Of a stretch of DNA of 33,728 nt, positions 16,649 to 25,042 are shown one piece after another. The stretch spans positions 1-33,728 of the forward strand of contig CAIYHO010000106.1 of the NCBI GenBank assembly GCA_903925955.1, given 5' to 3'. A program made the position numbers and the translations under genes. The number at the start of each line of letters is the position of its first letter. Positions within the stretch are counted from its first letter, which is position 1. This DNA is from an uncultured Chloroflexota bacterium. GTDB lineage: Bacteria; Chloroflexota; Limnocylindria; Limnocylindrales; CSP1-4. The notes under the pieces are model-generated. The model ran no database searches. It was not told the DNA's origin and saw only the letters and a list, made by a program, of their open reading frames with translations.

Positions 16649-17014
16649 TCAGGCCGAACGGCGGCGGTGGATCTCAATGCCGGCTGACCGGAACGGTCCG
16701 CTCAGCTTGATGGCAGGCTTGCGGATCCGCACCGTGACTTCATCGGCCGGAAACCCAACGAGGAGCTCCTGGGCAATGGCCTCGGCGAGCGCCTCAATGA
16801 GGTTGAACCGCGTGGACTCGACGATCTGGCGGCAGACGTCGTAGACGCGCGCATAGTCGATGGTCAGGGCAAGATCGTCCGAGATGCCAGCCGGCTGCAG
16901 GTTGAGGGCCAGTTCCACGTCAACCTCAAACGGCTGCGTGTGGAGCTGCTCTTCCACGTAAACGCCGTGCATGCCGTCAAGGACCATCGCCTCCAGCATG
17001 ATCCGGTCGCTCAC
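16649..17014 (-). CDS. folB: Dihydroneopterin aldolase
   Basis: 121 residues from a GTG that overlaps the folP stop (GTGA) and has GGGGAG about 7 nt upstream. It converts 7,8-dihydroneopterin to 6-hydroxymethyl-dihydropterin in folate synthesis. Family features seen are RIMLEAMVLDGMHGVYVEEQ at the N-terminus (the catalytic Glu lies in this region), LTIDYARVYDVCRQIVEST, NLIEALAEAIAQELL and VRIRKPAIKLSGPF. It is the last gene of the fol operon; no folK follows, and the next gene is convergent htrA. Confidence 0.95.
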   Translation of the reverse strand: MSDRIMLEAMVLDGMHGVYVEEQLHTQPFEVDVELALNLQPAGISDDLALTIDYARVYDVCRQIVESTRFNLIEALAEAIAQELLVGFPADEVTVRIRKPAIKLSGPFRSAGIEIHRRRSA

Positions 17015-17997
17015 GTCCCACTCCCCGTGCTCCACCCGGCCGGCCGCCAGCCGCGCCGCACGGCATCCGCAACCCGCGCCGCGCGGACATTGGCCGCGAC
17101 ATCGTGGACCCGCACGATATCCGCTCCGGCCACCACGCCGAGGACCGTGCTGGCAGCGGTGACCTCCACCCGCTGGTCCGGCGGCAGGTCCAGCAGCTTG
17201 CCCAGCGTGGACTTGCGCGAGGTGCCCAGCAGCAGGGGGCGCCGAAGCACGCGCAACGCATCCAGCCCGGCGAGGAGCGCGAAGTTGTGCTCGGGCGTCT
17301 TGCCGAAGCCAAAGCCCGGATCGATGACCAGATGCTCCCAGGGAACGCCCGCGTCCAGCGCACGGTCCAGGGCGCGCCACAGGTCCGCCACCACCTCGGC
17401 CATGAGGTTGCGGTAGCGGGCAGCGTCGCGGTTGTGCATCAGGACAATCGGCACGCCGTGCTGGGCGGCCACGCGCATGAGCGCGTCGTCATCGGCCACG
17501 CCCCACACATCGTTGAGCAGGTGGGCGCCCGCGGCCAGCGCCGCCTCGGCGACGGCCGGGCTGGTGGTGTCCACGGAGATGGGCATGCCCGGGAGCGCCT
17601 GCGCAAGAGCGCGGACCACGGGTACAACCCGGCCAATCTCGGCGGCCGCGGTGATGGGCGCGTGCCCGGGTCGGCTTGAGGCGCCGCCAACGTCAAGGAT
17701 GTCCGCGCCGTCGGCAACCATCGCCCGGGCTTGGGCGAGGGCTGCCTGGACCGGGTCTGCGCCGCGGAGGAGCCCGTCGCCTGAGAACGAGTCCGGCGTG
17801 ACGTTGAGGACGCCCATGACATACGTGCGCTCGCCCCAGGCAAACGTCTGGCGGCCCAGCACCAGCGGGGCGGGGGTGTCGGGCAGGCCAGGGCTTGCGC
17901 CGTCCGGCAGCCGGAACGACGGGGTTGCAGCGCCGCCGCCCACCTCGGGGCGCTCGCGCACCACGCCTTCCTCGCCCGGGAGCCGCCGGTCCGTCAT
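17011..17997 (-). CDS. folP: Dihydropteroate synthase
   Basis: 328 residues from the ATG overlapping the folC stop (ATGA). It joins 6-hydroxymethyl-dihydropterin diphosphate with p-aminobenzoate. Motifs in order: VMGVLNVTPDSFSGDG, ADILDVGGASSRPGH, MPISVDTTSPAVAEAAL, HLLNDVWG, VIDPGFGFGKTPEHN and LLLGTSRKSTLGKLL, then VRVHDVAANVRAARVADAV. The second motif has GGASSRPG where most homologues have GGESTRPG. A ~50-residue N-terminal extension rich in Pro and Gly precedes the barrel. Operon order is folC-folP-folB. Confidence 0.96.
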   Translation of the reverse strand: MTDRRLPGEEGVVRERPEVGGGAATPSFRLPDGASPGLPDTPAPLVLGRQTFAWGERTYVMGVLNVTPDSFSGDGLLRGADPVQAALAQARAMVADGADILDVGGASSRPGHAPITAAAEIGRVVPVVRALAQALPGMPISVDTTSPAVAEAALAAGAHLLNDVWGVADDDALMRVAAQHGVPIVLMHNRDAARYRNLMAEVVADLWRALDRALDAGVPWEHLVIDPGFGFGKTPEHNFALLAGLDALRVLRRPLLLGTSRKSTLGKLLDLPPDQRVEVTAASTVLGVVAGADIVRVHDVAANVRAARVADAVRRGWRPAGWSTGSGT

Positions 17998-19367
17998 GAC
18001 GCCTCCGGGTCCCGCAGCACGGGATCCTCCACAAGCCTGGCGCGCGCTGCGCCAACCAGGTACAGGGACCCGGCCACCACGACGGTACCGTCCCCGGTTT
18101 GGAGCGCGAGGTCCAGCGCAGCATCCGGTGTCTCTGCCGCCACCGCGCGCAAGCCCGGGATCCCGGCTGCCTGCCAAGCCGCCGCCAAGTCCGGGGCGGA
18201 GAGCGCCCGCGGCAGATCCAGCGATGTGCAGATCACCGTGGCCCCTGCCAGCGCCGCACAGCCCGACATCGCGGCAATGACACCGGGCACGTCCTTGTCC
18301 GACATCGAGCCCCACACCAGCGTCAACGCCGGGGGGTTAGCCGCGCCGCCACCCGCAAGATGCGGGCGCAGATCGTCCAGCGCCACTGCCAGCGCAGCTG
18401 CGCCCGCCGGGTTGTGCGCCCCGTCCAGCAGCACTTCGCGCGTCCCGCCGCCTGGTACCGCCGCGCCCACAAGCTCTAGGCGGCCCGGCCAGCGCGCCTG
18501 CGCATACCCGCGCCGGCGGGCATCGTCGGGCACCTGGGCAATCCCGGCGGCGGCCAGCGCGTCGAGGAGTGCATCGGCCACGGCAAGGTTGGCGCCCTGG
18601 TGTCGGCCGCGCAGACCCACCTCAGTTGGGCCAAGGCGCGGCAGATCCACCGTAAGCGCGTCTCGGGTCCACTCCAGCACGTTTGCGGGCCCTACGACGG
18701 CAAGCGGGACGCCCAGACGCAGACAGCGACGGCGCACAACGCCAAGGGCATCACCGGTGGTACCGGTAACCGCCCGATCGCCACGTCCGATGATGGCCGC
18801 CTTCTGGCGCGCAATCGCCTCCAGCGTGGAGCCGAGACGATCCGTGTGGTCCAGCGCGACGTTGGTCAACACCGCCACGCCGCCGTCCCAGGCATGGGTG
18901 GCGTCAAGCCTGCCGCCGAGGCCCACTTCAACCAGCGCCACGTCCGGCTTCGTCAGGGCGAAGTGGCGGAACATGACCGCGGTGAGCAACTCAAACTCGG
19001 TCAGAGGGCCAAGACGCCGCGCCACCTTGGCCGCAACCGGCAGCACAGCCGCCACGCCGCTCGCGAAGTCCTCCGGCGAAATTGGCCGCCCATCCACCAC
19101 GATCCGCTCGCGGTACGTCACCAGGTGGGGTTTTGGGGTCTCGGCCGTCCGGTACCCAGCGGCTCGGAGCGCCGATCCGGCCAGCGCAATCACGCTGCCC
19201 TTACCGTTGGTGCCCGCGACAAGCGCGCCGCGGACGGCCAGTTGCGGATCGCCAAGCTCGCGAAGCAGGGCGCGGACGCGGCCCAGCCCCAGGCGAATTC
19301 CAAAACGACCGCGCGCCTCGAGAGCGGCAAGAGCGTCGGCGTAGGAGAGGTTGTCGGGCGCGCTCAC
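17994..19367 (-). CDS. folC: Folylpolyglutamate synthase / dihydrofolate synthase
   Basis: 457 residues. It adds glutamate to dihydropteroate and to folates using ATP. Seen: the P-loop VAGTNGKGSVIALAG (~50-64), the PKPHLVTYRERI segment, DVALVEVGLGGRLDATHAWD, the HTDRLGSTLEAIARQKAAII stretch and, in the C-terminal domain, VLLDGAHNPAGAAALAVAL. Length is slightly above the usual 420-440. Its start overlaps the stop of the upstream four-cysteine protein by 4 nt and its stop overlaps folP by 4 nt, so the operon is tightly coupled. Confidence 0.96.
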   Translation of the reverse strand: MSAPDNLSYADALAALEARGRFGIRLGLGRVRALLRELGDPQLAVRGALVAGTNGKGSVIALAGSALRAAGYRTAETPKPHLVTYRERIVVDGRPISPEDFASGVAAVLPVAAKVARRLGPLTEFELLTAVMFRHFALTKPDVALVEVGLGGRLDATHAWDGGVAVLTNVALDHTDRLGSTLEAIARQKAAIIGRGDRAVTGTTGDALGVVRRRCLRLGVPLAVVGPANVLEWTRDALTVDLPRLGPTEVGLRGRHQGANLAVADALLDALAAAGIAQVPDDARRRGYAQARWPGRLELVGAAVPGGGTREVLLDGAHNPAGAAALAVALDDLRPHLAGGGAANPPALTLVWGSMSDKDVPGVIAAMSGCAALAGATVICTSLDLPRALSAPDLAAAWQAAGIPGLRAVAAETPDAALDLALQTGDGTVVVAGSLYLVGAARARLVEDPVLRDPEAS

Positions 19368-19930
19368 TCGCGGCCCAGATCATCCCCGTAGAACACGCAC
19401 TGGTTAAAGCGCGGGGTGAGGCACACGTCGTTGACGTAGCTCTCATCGAGGTGGACGCCGCCGCGCAGCTGGCACCGCGAGATGTTGGTGGGCTGCCGGA
19501 TCAGGCCCTTGAGCAGGTGCGGCGCCTGGATGGGGATGGCGCCGCGAGAGCCCGTCACATAGAAGTGCGGGCAGACGTTGCGCCGGAGGCTTGGCATCCC
19601 AAACGTCCGGGGAGCCGGCGCCAGCCCCGGGTCACGGCTGACAGGGCGGTAGACGCCACGCTCGCCGCTGATCCCCATGGGGCGCTGCGCCAGGGCAGAC
19701 GCAAGGAACGCCCTGGACATCGGGCCCTGCCCGGTGCGGGCGGACGCAGGCGGGGCAAAGCGTGTCGGGGGTGGCGTTGCGGCGGGTGCCGGGGTTGCCG
19801 GGTCGGCCGCTGGCGCGCCACGGTCAGAGGCTGTCGCCGGGCGCACAAGGACACGGGAGACCGGGGCGTGGCTCCACGTCCCGCGGTCGCCGGGTACCGG
19901 CCGCATTGGCCTCCGGTCTCGCGCCTCCAC
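19364..19930 (-). CDS. Uncharacterised four-cysteine protein heading the fol operon
   Basis: 188 residues if the GTG at 19930 is used; GGGAGG lies 5 nt upstream of it, the best-spaced ribosome binding site in the region. A GTG at 19945 and an ATG at 19906 are alternatives. The N-terminal ~115 residues are Pro/Ala/Arg-rich and probably disordered. The C-terminal ~70 residues look folded, with C120 (NVCPHFYVTG), C153 (SRCQLRGG), C170 (VNDVCLTP) and C178 (QCVFYGDD). The spacing C-P ... RC ... CL ... C-x-F resembles small four-cysteine domains I recall from Chloroflexota proteins, perhaps metal-binding. The ATGA overlap with folC shows it is translated with the folate genes. Its function is unknown. 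Confidence 0.7.
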   Translation of the reverse strand: MEARDRRPMRPVPGDRGTWSHAPVSRVLVRPATASDRGAPAADPATPAPAATPPPTRFAPPASARTGQGPMSRAFLASALAQRPMGISGERGVYRPVSRDPGLAPAPRTFGMPSLRRNVCPHFYVTGSRGAIPIQAPHLLKGLIRQPTNISRCQLRGGVHLDESYVNDVCLTPRFNQCVFYGDDLGRE

Positions 19931-20104
19931 CAGGTCCTCCCTCACGCACAGCCGCTGGCTGGCTCGTGCTTGGCGCAGCGTACCACCGGGCCCGCGCAGG
20001 CTGGTCGGCCCGTGCCACCAGCCCGCGGGCAGCGCACGCGGCCAGCGCCCGGGGCAATTGCGACGCGCGCGGGCAAGCGCCCGCTTCGTGCGACAATCCG
20101 CCCG

Positions 20105-21328
20105 ATGGAGCCCCGCCGCGGGGGGCGGCCCTCGCAGGTCAGCCCCCGAAAACCCTCCACCGGCCGCCCGACCCCCAAGCGGGTCCGACCGGTTGCGCCG
20201 TCGGCTGCCCGGCTCTCCCGACACCGGACGATCGAGCGCCGCAGGGGTTTGCCCCCCGGCGCCCAAATCCTCCTTGGCGCGGGCATCGTGCTGCTCAGCG
20301 TCGTGGTGCTGTTCGCCGGTGCCGGCAAGGTGGGCCCGATGCTCGCCGCCGCGGTTCGGAGCCTGGGCGGTCTGGCGTCAGGCGTGGTCCTGCCCAGTGA
20401 GTCCGCCACACCGCTGCCCTCGGGCGCCATCAGCGACGCACCCGTGATCCTTGCCCCAGACCAGCCCTCCACTAACAACGCCGCCGTCCAGATCACCCTC
20501 AAGGTGCCGGGGTCCGTTGCTGGCCAGACGGGGTACAGCTGCAGGCTCTGGGTCACGCTGCCAAACGCGGAAGCTGTCATCGCCACCGAGGTGCCGGTTG
20601 GCGCTACCACGCAGCTCAAGATCCCTGACGTCGCGCTCTCGGAGGGCGCAAACAGCTTCCAGGCCTCCATCGTGGGCCCGGGCGGCGAGAGCGTGCTCTC
20701 CACCCCCGTCACCTGGATTCTGGACACCACGAAGCCCACCGTGAAACTCAGCTCACCGGCCAACAACTCATCGCTCTCAAAGGACACGGTGCTGGTCAAG
20801 GGCAAGACGCAGGCCGACAGCGCCGTGCGGATTGCCAATGGGGCCAACGGAGCCGCCGTCGCCACCACCGCAGACGCAACAGGCGCCTTCGCAGGGACCA
20901 TCGCGGTGGCCGCTGGGTCCAACGTCATCACGGTCTCCGTCACGGACCCTGCGGGCAATGCCAATGCGGCCTCGGTCACGGTGACCCGCGGAACCGGGCA
21001 GCTTCGCGTGGTCCTTACCGGCACCACGTACCGGTTCAAGGTGGCGACCCTGCCCAAGGGCGTCACGTTCACGGTGGTGGTCACTGGACCCGACGGGCGA
21101 CGACTCGCCGGCGCCAAGGCGCTCTTCACCGTCACCGTCCCAGGCCTTGAGCCCATCGTGTCCCCCGAGTTCCTCACGGACTCCAGCGGCACATCGTCCT
21201 TCACCACCACAATTCCGGCGCCGTCACTGCCCGGAACGGGTACTGGCAGCGGGCTTGCCAGCGTGTTGATCACCCTGCCCGATGGCATCACCACGGCCAC
21301 CGCCCGCCAGGTGCTCACGGTCCAGTAG
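20105..21328 (+). CDS. Single-pass membrane protein with Ig-like domains
   Basis: 407 residues from the ATG at 20105; the ORF track extends it wrongly to 19082, across folC antisense. A basic, Pro-rich cytoplasmic start (1-50) is followed by one transmembrane segment (~53-72, AQILLGAGIVLLSVVVLFAG). The outer part contains beta-rich repeats: ~115-210, ~212-295 (PTVKLSSPANNSSLSKDTVL, then GSNVITVSVTDPAGNANAAS) and ~298-405. The second repeat matches bacterial Ig-like domains of surface proteins. No enzyme motif is seen. A structural or adhesive envelope role is inferred. It is divergent from the fol operon with 174 bp between. Confidence 0.8.
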   Translation: MEPRRGGRPSQVSPRKPSTGRPTPKRVRPVAPSAARLSRHRTIERRRGLPPGAQILLGAGIVLLSVVVLFAGAGKVGPMLAAAVRSLGGLASGVVLPSESATPLPSGAISDAPVILAPDQPSTNNAAVQITLKVPGSVAGQTGYSCRLWVTLPNAEAVIATEVPVGATTQLKIPDVALSEGANSFQASIVGPGGESVLSTPVTWILDTTKPTVKLSSPANNSSLSKDTVLVKGKTQADSAVRIANGANGAAVATTADATGAFAGTIAVAAGSNVITVSVTDPAGNANAASVTVTRGTGQLRVVLTGTTYRFKVATLPKGVTFTVVVTGPDGRRLAGAKALFTVTVPGLEPIVSPEFLTDSSGTSSFTTTIPAPSLPGTGTGSGLASVLITLPDGITTATARQVLTVQ

Positions 21329-21348
21329 CGGTCGTCAGTCATTCGCGC

Positions 21349-21383
21349 GTGACAGCGCGCTCAGGTGTAGCTACGCTTGCAGC
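21349..21383 (+). promoter_or_regulatory. Promoter of the zinc-ribbon gene, apparently leaderless
   Basis: GTGACA (-35, 21349-21354), 17-nt spacer, TACGCT (-10, 21372-21377), 6 nt, then ATG. Both boxes and the spacer are close to sigma-70 consensus, and the distance to the ATG leaves no room for a leader. Confidence 0.5.
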
Positions 21384-21791
21384 ATGCCGCCCTGGCGCTG
21401 TCCCCACTGCAATACGCCCCAGCCAGAGACGTCGCGTTGCTGGCTGTGCGGCAAGATGACCACCGCCTGCATTGCCTGTCGCCACTTCCGGCGGGGCATG
21501 GCGGGTGGTCTTGCGCTGTGTGGACGCAACCTCAAGGGCCCCGTGCTGCGCGGACCGGAGGTCATGCCCTGCTGGGAGGCACCGCCGCCGCTCGCCCCAG
21601 CCACCCCCGCTGCGGACGGGCATCTGCCCATCGCAACCCGCTCCAGTCGAACGTTCGTTCCAGTTGACGAGTTGGCGAAGGCCCTGCCGACAGCCGAAGA
21701 GCGGGCCCAGGCGGCGCGCGATGCAGCGGCGCTGGCGGCGCGGAACCAGCGCGACTGGGGCTGGGTCCTGTTTGCCGAACTGGAGGCCTAG
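21384..21791 (+). CDS. Small zinc-ribbon protein
   Basis: 135 residues from the ATG at 21384. The N-terminus has a four-cysteine zinc ribbon (WRCPHCNTPQPETSRCWLCG; C-x2-C-x9-C-x2-C). A second Cys-rich part follows (CIACRHFRRGMAGGLALCGR, then MPCWE) that could bind another metal. The C-terminal half is a helical, Ala-rich segment (VDELAKALPTAEERAQAARD, ending WGWVLFAELEA). I do not recognise a named family. Its own promoter, directly before the ATG, separates it from the upstream Ig-like gene. Confidence 0.75.
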   Translation: MPPWRCPHCNTPQPETSRCWLCGKMTTACIACRHFRRGMAGGLALCGRNLKGPVLRGPEVMPCWEAPPPLAPATPAADGHLPIATRSSRTFVPVDELAKALPTAEERAQAARDAAALAARNQRDWGWVLFAELEA

Positions 21792-21876
21792 GAGGCCCTC
21801 ACCGACCCGCCAGACGGCGGCCTCACCTGCCCAGACGATCCGTGCGGCCCAGACGGCTCAGGCGGCCCGGCCCACG

Positions 21877-21900
21877 CCAGACGGCCAGACGGCCAGACGG
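21877..21900. repeat. Three tandem copies of CCAGACGG
   Basis: The 8-mer CCAGACGG occurs three times in tandem, with further separate CAGACGG motifs between 21811 and 21860. It lies in the 297-bp gene-free stretch 21792-22088, most of the rest of which is palindromic repeat copy 2. Confidence 0.7.
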
Positions 21901-21929
21901 CGGCCCAGGCGTCCGCTCACGCCCCCCGT

Positions 21930-22040
21930 GACCCACCACAGACTCACACGGCGCCTCACCGTGCAGAGCTCGGCGCCTGATGGGTCGCCTTCCGCCTCGA
22001 ACCCTGCACGCCGATGTCGATGCTGAGTCAGGCGTGGGTC
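21930..22040 (-). repeat. Palindromic repeat family, copy 2 (GACCCA subfamily, 111 bp, reversed)
   Basis: On the minus strand it reads GACCCACGCCTGACTCAGC at the start and GTGAGTCTGTGGTGGGTC at the end, with the same outer arms and the same 111-bp length as copy 1. Inside are GTGCAGGGTTCG and CGAGCTCTGCAC, which pair with each other (two G-U pairs), forming an inner stem also present in copies 3 and 4. It lies between the convergent zinc-ribbon and kinase genes. Confidence 0.75.
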
Positions 22041-22088
22041 AACAGACCCCCTACGTTGACCCGAGCCGACCTCGCCCCCCCGGTCAGG

Positions 22089-24041
22089 CTACGGCGTGCA
22101 CGTACCGCCAAACGAGGCGCTGTCGTAGAACTCGAAGTTGATGGTGCTCCCGGTGGCCACCTTGGAGCCAGCCGCCAGCGACTGCGTCCAAGCGAACCAG
22201 GCAGTGCGGTCAAACGAGTTGGCCGGATCAGGGTTGCCATCCGGAAGGCCCGTGATCGTGCCCATCTTGAGACCGTCAGCCGCGAGCGCGTCTGCGACGT
22301 CGCCAAGCAGCTGGCACTTGTAGTTGGGCACGGTCACCTTGGCGGGCGTCGGGACCGGTGTGGGGGCCGGCGTGGGGGCCGGCGTGGGCGTGGGTGTTGG
22401 TGACGGCGTGGGCGTGGGCGTAGGCGACGGCTCCGGGCCATCGGACACCACGTAGCTCACGGGCGTGCCGGGGGCCACGATGACGCCCGGCAGCGGGTTC
22501 TGGCTGATGATGGCGCCAGCAGCCACAAGCGGGTCAAACCCGGTGGTGCGGGTGCCGATGGCGAGCCCCGCCGTCACAACCTCCTTGAGCGCGTCGGCCT
22601 CCACCTTGCCGCGCATGTCAGGGACGGTGACAGACTGCTTGCCGCGGGCGACGGTCAGCTGGATCTGGGATCCGGCGGCAACCGCCGCACCCTGCAGGGG
22701 GTTCTGCGCAATGACCGTGTCCGGCGCAACGTCGGCACGCTCCTCAGACGCGGAGCGCACAACGGTCAGGCCAAGCTGGGCCGCGTTCTTCTCCGCATCC
22801 GCGTAGGCCATGTTGATGAACGAGGGCACGGTGACCATCGCACCGGATGCCGTGGGTGACGGAGTGGCGCTGGCGGCCGGGCCGCCCGAGACAAACTTGA
22901 AGACCAGCAGGCCGAAGACCAACAGAATGGCGATGGCGAGGCCACCCGCGATCCAGGCCCACGGACCCGCGTCCTGCTCGTCGCCATCAGACATGGGCGG
23001 CGGGGGCGGCACGCTTCGCGTGGAGATGGGCGCGGGACCACCGGGTCGGGCGTAGGCGTCGGGCGGATAGGGCATCGGGGGCGCAGGGCGCGCCGGGATG
23101 CCGGCGCCGGCAGGGCGGGGCACGCCTGGGAGACCCGAAGCGGCAGCCGCACCGGCAGCCACACCGGCGGCAGCCACACCGGCGGCAGCTCCGGCCGCGG
23201 CGGACCCGCCAACTCCTGTGTCAGCCAGAAACCCGTCCAGCGCACCGGCCATTGCGGCAGCCGTGGGGTAGCGGTCATCGGGATCGAAGGCCATCGCGCG
23301 CAGGACAATCGCGTCAAGTTCTGACGGGATGGACCCGCGCAGCGAGGACGGGCGCGGCGGCGTGGTGGTCAGGCGGGCCAGCGCCACGGCGGCGGCTCCG
23401 TCTCCGCTGAACGGCCGCTGGCCGGTGAGCGCCTCAAACAGGACGATGCCCAGGGCGTAGATGTCGGAGGCGGCCGTGGCCTGCTCCCCGCGCGCCTGCT
23501 CCGGCGCAAAGTAGTGCACGGAACCCATCGTGGTGCCGGGCATGGTGATCTGCGATTCGGCAATCGCCCGGGCGATGCCAAAGTCCGCAACCTTCACGCG
23601 CCCATCTCGGCCCACAAGGATGTTGGACGGCTTCACGTCGCGGTGGACGATGCCGTGGACGTGGGCGGCGTGGAGCGCCTTGGCAACCTCGGCCGCCACA
23701 CGTGCAGACTGGCGCGGGGCCAGCGGGCCGTTGTCGCGCAGGATGGCGCCCAGATCCTGGCCGTCCACCAGCTCCATGACGATGTACGGACCGGACTCCT
23801 CTTCGCCGAAGTCAAAGACCGCCACGATGTTGGGGTGGCTCAGCGAGGCGGCGGCGCGTGCCTCGTCGCGGAAGCGGGCGAGGAAGTCCGGATCGCGGCC
23901 AAACTCCGGACGCAGCAGCTTGATGGCAACGTCCCGCTCCAGCTGGGCATCACGGGCGCGGTAGATGCTCGCCATGCCGCCCTGCCCGAGCAGCTCAAGC
24001 AGACGGTATCGGCCGTCCAGCGTGCTCCCGATCTCGGTCAT
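22089..24041 (-). CDS. pknB: PknB-like Ser/Thr protein kinase with PASTA domains
   Basis: 650 residues. The kinase domain (12-270) has the glycine loop LGQGGMASIY, K41, HRDVKPSNIL (D135) and VADFGIARA (DFG 153-155), so it should be active. An Ala/Gly-rich linker (~279-345) leads to one transmembrane segment (~362-384). Outside are PASTA 1 (~402-466) and PASTA 2 (~470-534). A Thr-Pro repeat (~537-567) and a divergent third PASTA-like unit (~568-650) with two cysteines (NYKCQLLG, GGTCTP) follow. PASTA domains bind cell-wall fragments, so the protein likely couples wall state to phosphorylation. It follows galU by 51 nt on the same strand. Confidence 0.96.
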   Translation of the reverse strand: MTEIGSTLDGRYRLLELLGQGGMASIYRARDAQLERDVAIKLLRPEFGRDPDFLARFRDEARAAASLSHPNIVAVFDFGEEESGPYIVMELVDGQDLGAILRDNGPLAPRQSARVAAEVAKALHAAHVHGIVHRDVKPSNILVGRDGRVKVADFGIARAIAESQITMPGTTMGSVHYFAPEQARGEQATAASDIYALGIVLFEALTGQRPFSGDGAAAVALARLTTTPPRPSSLRGSIPSELDAIVLRAMAFDPDDRYPTAAAMAGALDGFLADTGVGGSAAAGAAAGVAAAGVAAGAAAASGLPGVPRPAGAGIPARPAPPMPYPPDAYARPGGPAPISTRSVPPPPPMSDGDEQDAGPWAWIAGGLAIAILLVFGLLVFKFVSGGPAASATPSPTASGAMVTVPSFINMAYADAEKNAAQLGLTVVRSASEERADVAPDTVIAQNPLQGAAVAAGSQIQLTVARGKQSVTVPDMRGKVEADALKEVVTAGLAIGTRTTGFDPLVAAGAIISQNPLPGVIVAPGTPVSYVVSDGPEPSPTPTPTPSPTPTPTPAPTPAPTPVPTPAKVTVPNYKCQLLGDVADALAADGLKMGTITGLPDGNPDPANSFDRTAWFAWTQSLAAGSKVATGSTINFEFYDSASFGGTCTP

Positions 24042-24092
24042 GGGCGGGTCGTCTCCCTGCTCAGTGCCACTTTGTCAGTGTCGTCAGTTTGG

Positions 24093-24971
24093 TCAGATAT
24101 CCAGCGAGCGCAAGTACTCGCGGAACGCGCCGCCAAACTCCGGTCTGGCAAGCGCCAGTTCTACCGACGCCTGAAGCCAGCCCATCGTGGTGCCGGCGTC
24201 ATAGCGCGTGCCCTCAAAAGCGTAGCCAAAGACGCTTTGCTCATCCATGAGCGCATGAATGGCGTCCGTGAGCTGGATTTCGCCGCCGGCGCCGCGCTGC
24301 GTCTGCTCCAGCTTGTCGAAGATCTTGGGCGTCAGCACATAGCGGCCAACGACAGCCAGGTTGGACGGCGCGGTCCCCGGTTCCGGCTTCTCCACCAGCT
24401 GGTTGACCGTGTAGGTGCGGTTCCCGTCTGACGAGCCGCCCACGGGCTCGCCGCCAATGACGCCGTACCGGTGCGTGTCCTGGGGCGGCACCTCCATCAC
24501 CGCCACAACCGAGCCGTGGTGCTGCTGGTAGGCGTGGATCAGCTGGCCGATGCAGGGCCGGTCCGCGATGACCACGTCGTCCGGGAGGAGGACGGCAAAC
24601 GGCTCGTGGCCGATGAGGTCCTTCGCCATGAGCACCGCGTGGCCAAGGCCCAGCTGCTCCTTCTGGCGGATGTAGGCAATCTGGGCGAGGTCCGTGATGT
24701 GGCGGACCTGGCGCAGCTTCTCAATCTCGCCCTTCTCCTCAAGCAGGTGCTCAAGCTCAAAGGAGCGGTCGAAGTGGTCCTCGATGGCGCGCTTCTGCGA
24801 GGACGTGACGATGATGATCTGCTCGATGCCTGCAGCCACCGCTTCTTCTACGGCGTACTGGATCACCGGCCTGTCAACCAGCGGCAGCATCTCTTTGGGC
24901 TGCGCCTTTGTCGCGGGTAGGAATCGCGTGCCCCAACCTGCGGCGGGAAGGACGGCTTTGCGGACGCGCAT
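24093..24971 (-). CDS. galU: UTP-glucose-1-phosphate uridylyltransferase
   Basis: 292 residues. It makes UDP-glucose from UTP and glucose-1-phosphate, feeding envelope glycans. The nucleotide-binding start KAVLPAAGWGTRFLPATKAQ, then PKEMLPLVDRPVIQYAVEEA is a clear GalU signature; later QLGLGHAVLMAKDLIG, FAVLLPDDVV and VEKPEPGTAPSNLAVVGRYV also match. AGAGG lies 4 nt before the ATG. The kinase gene downstream is probably co-transcribed, a combination that links wall precursors and wall sensing. Confidence 0.97.
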   Translation of the reverse strand: MRVRKAVLPAAGWGTRFLPATKAQPKEMLPLVDRPVIQYAVEEAVAAGIEQIIIVTSSQKRAIEDHFDRSFELEHLLEEKGEIEKLRQVRHITDLAQIAYIRQKEQLGLGHAVLMAKDLIGHEPFAVLLPDDVVIADRPCIGQLIHAYQQHHGSVVAVMEVPPQDTHRYGVIGGEPVGGSSDGNRTYTVNQLVEKPEPGTAPSNLAVVGRYVLTPKIFDKLEQTQRGAGGEIQLTDAIHALMDEQSVFGYAFEGTRYDAGTTMGWLQASVELALARPEFGGAFREYLRSLDI

Positions 24972-25005
24972 CGGACCTCTTGTGAGCGTGACGGACCTGC
25001 GGGCG

Positions 25006-25011
25006 AGTATA
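25006..25011 (-). promoter_or_regulatory. -10-like box upstream of galU
   Basis: TATACT on the minus strand lies 34 nt before the galU ATG, leaving room for a short leader with its AGAGG site. No good -35 box is seen at 16-18 nt. Confidence 0.4.
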
Positions 25012-25042
25012 CCGGCGGGTGTGGCCGGAACCCCGGTGGGCG

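Noticed and set aside
19082-20104. N-terminal extension of the Ig-like protein ORF
   Set aside because: It reads through the antisense of folC and the four-cysteine gene; the protein with a normal cytoplasm-TM-outside layout begins at 20105.
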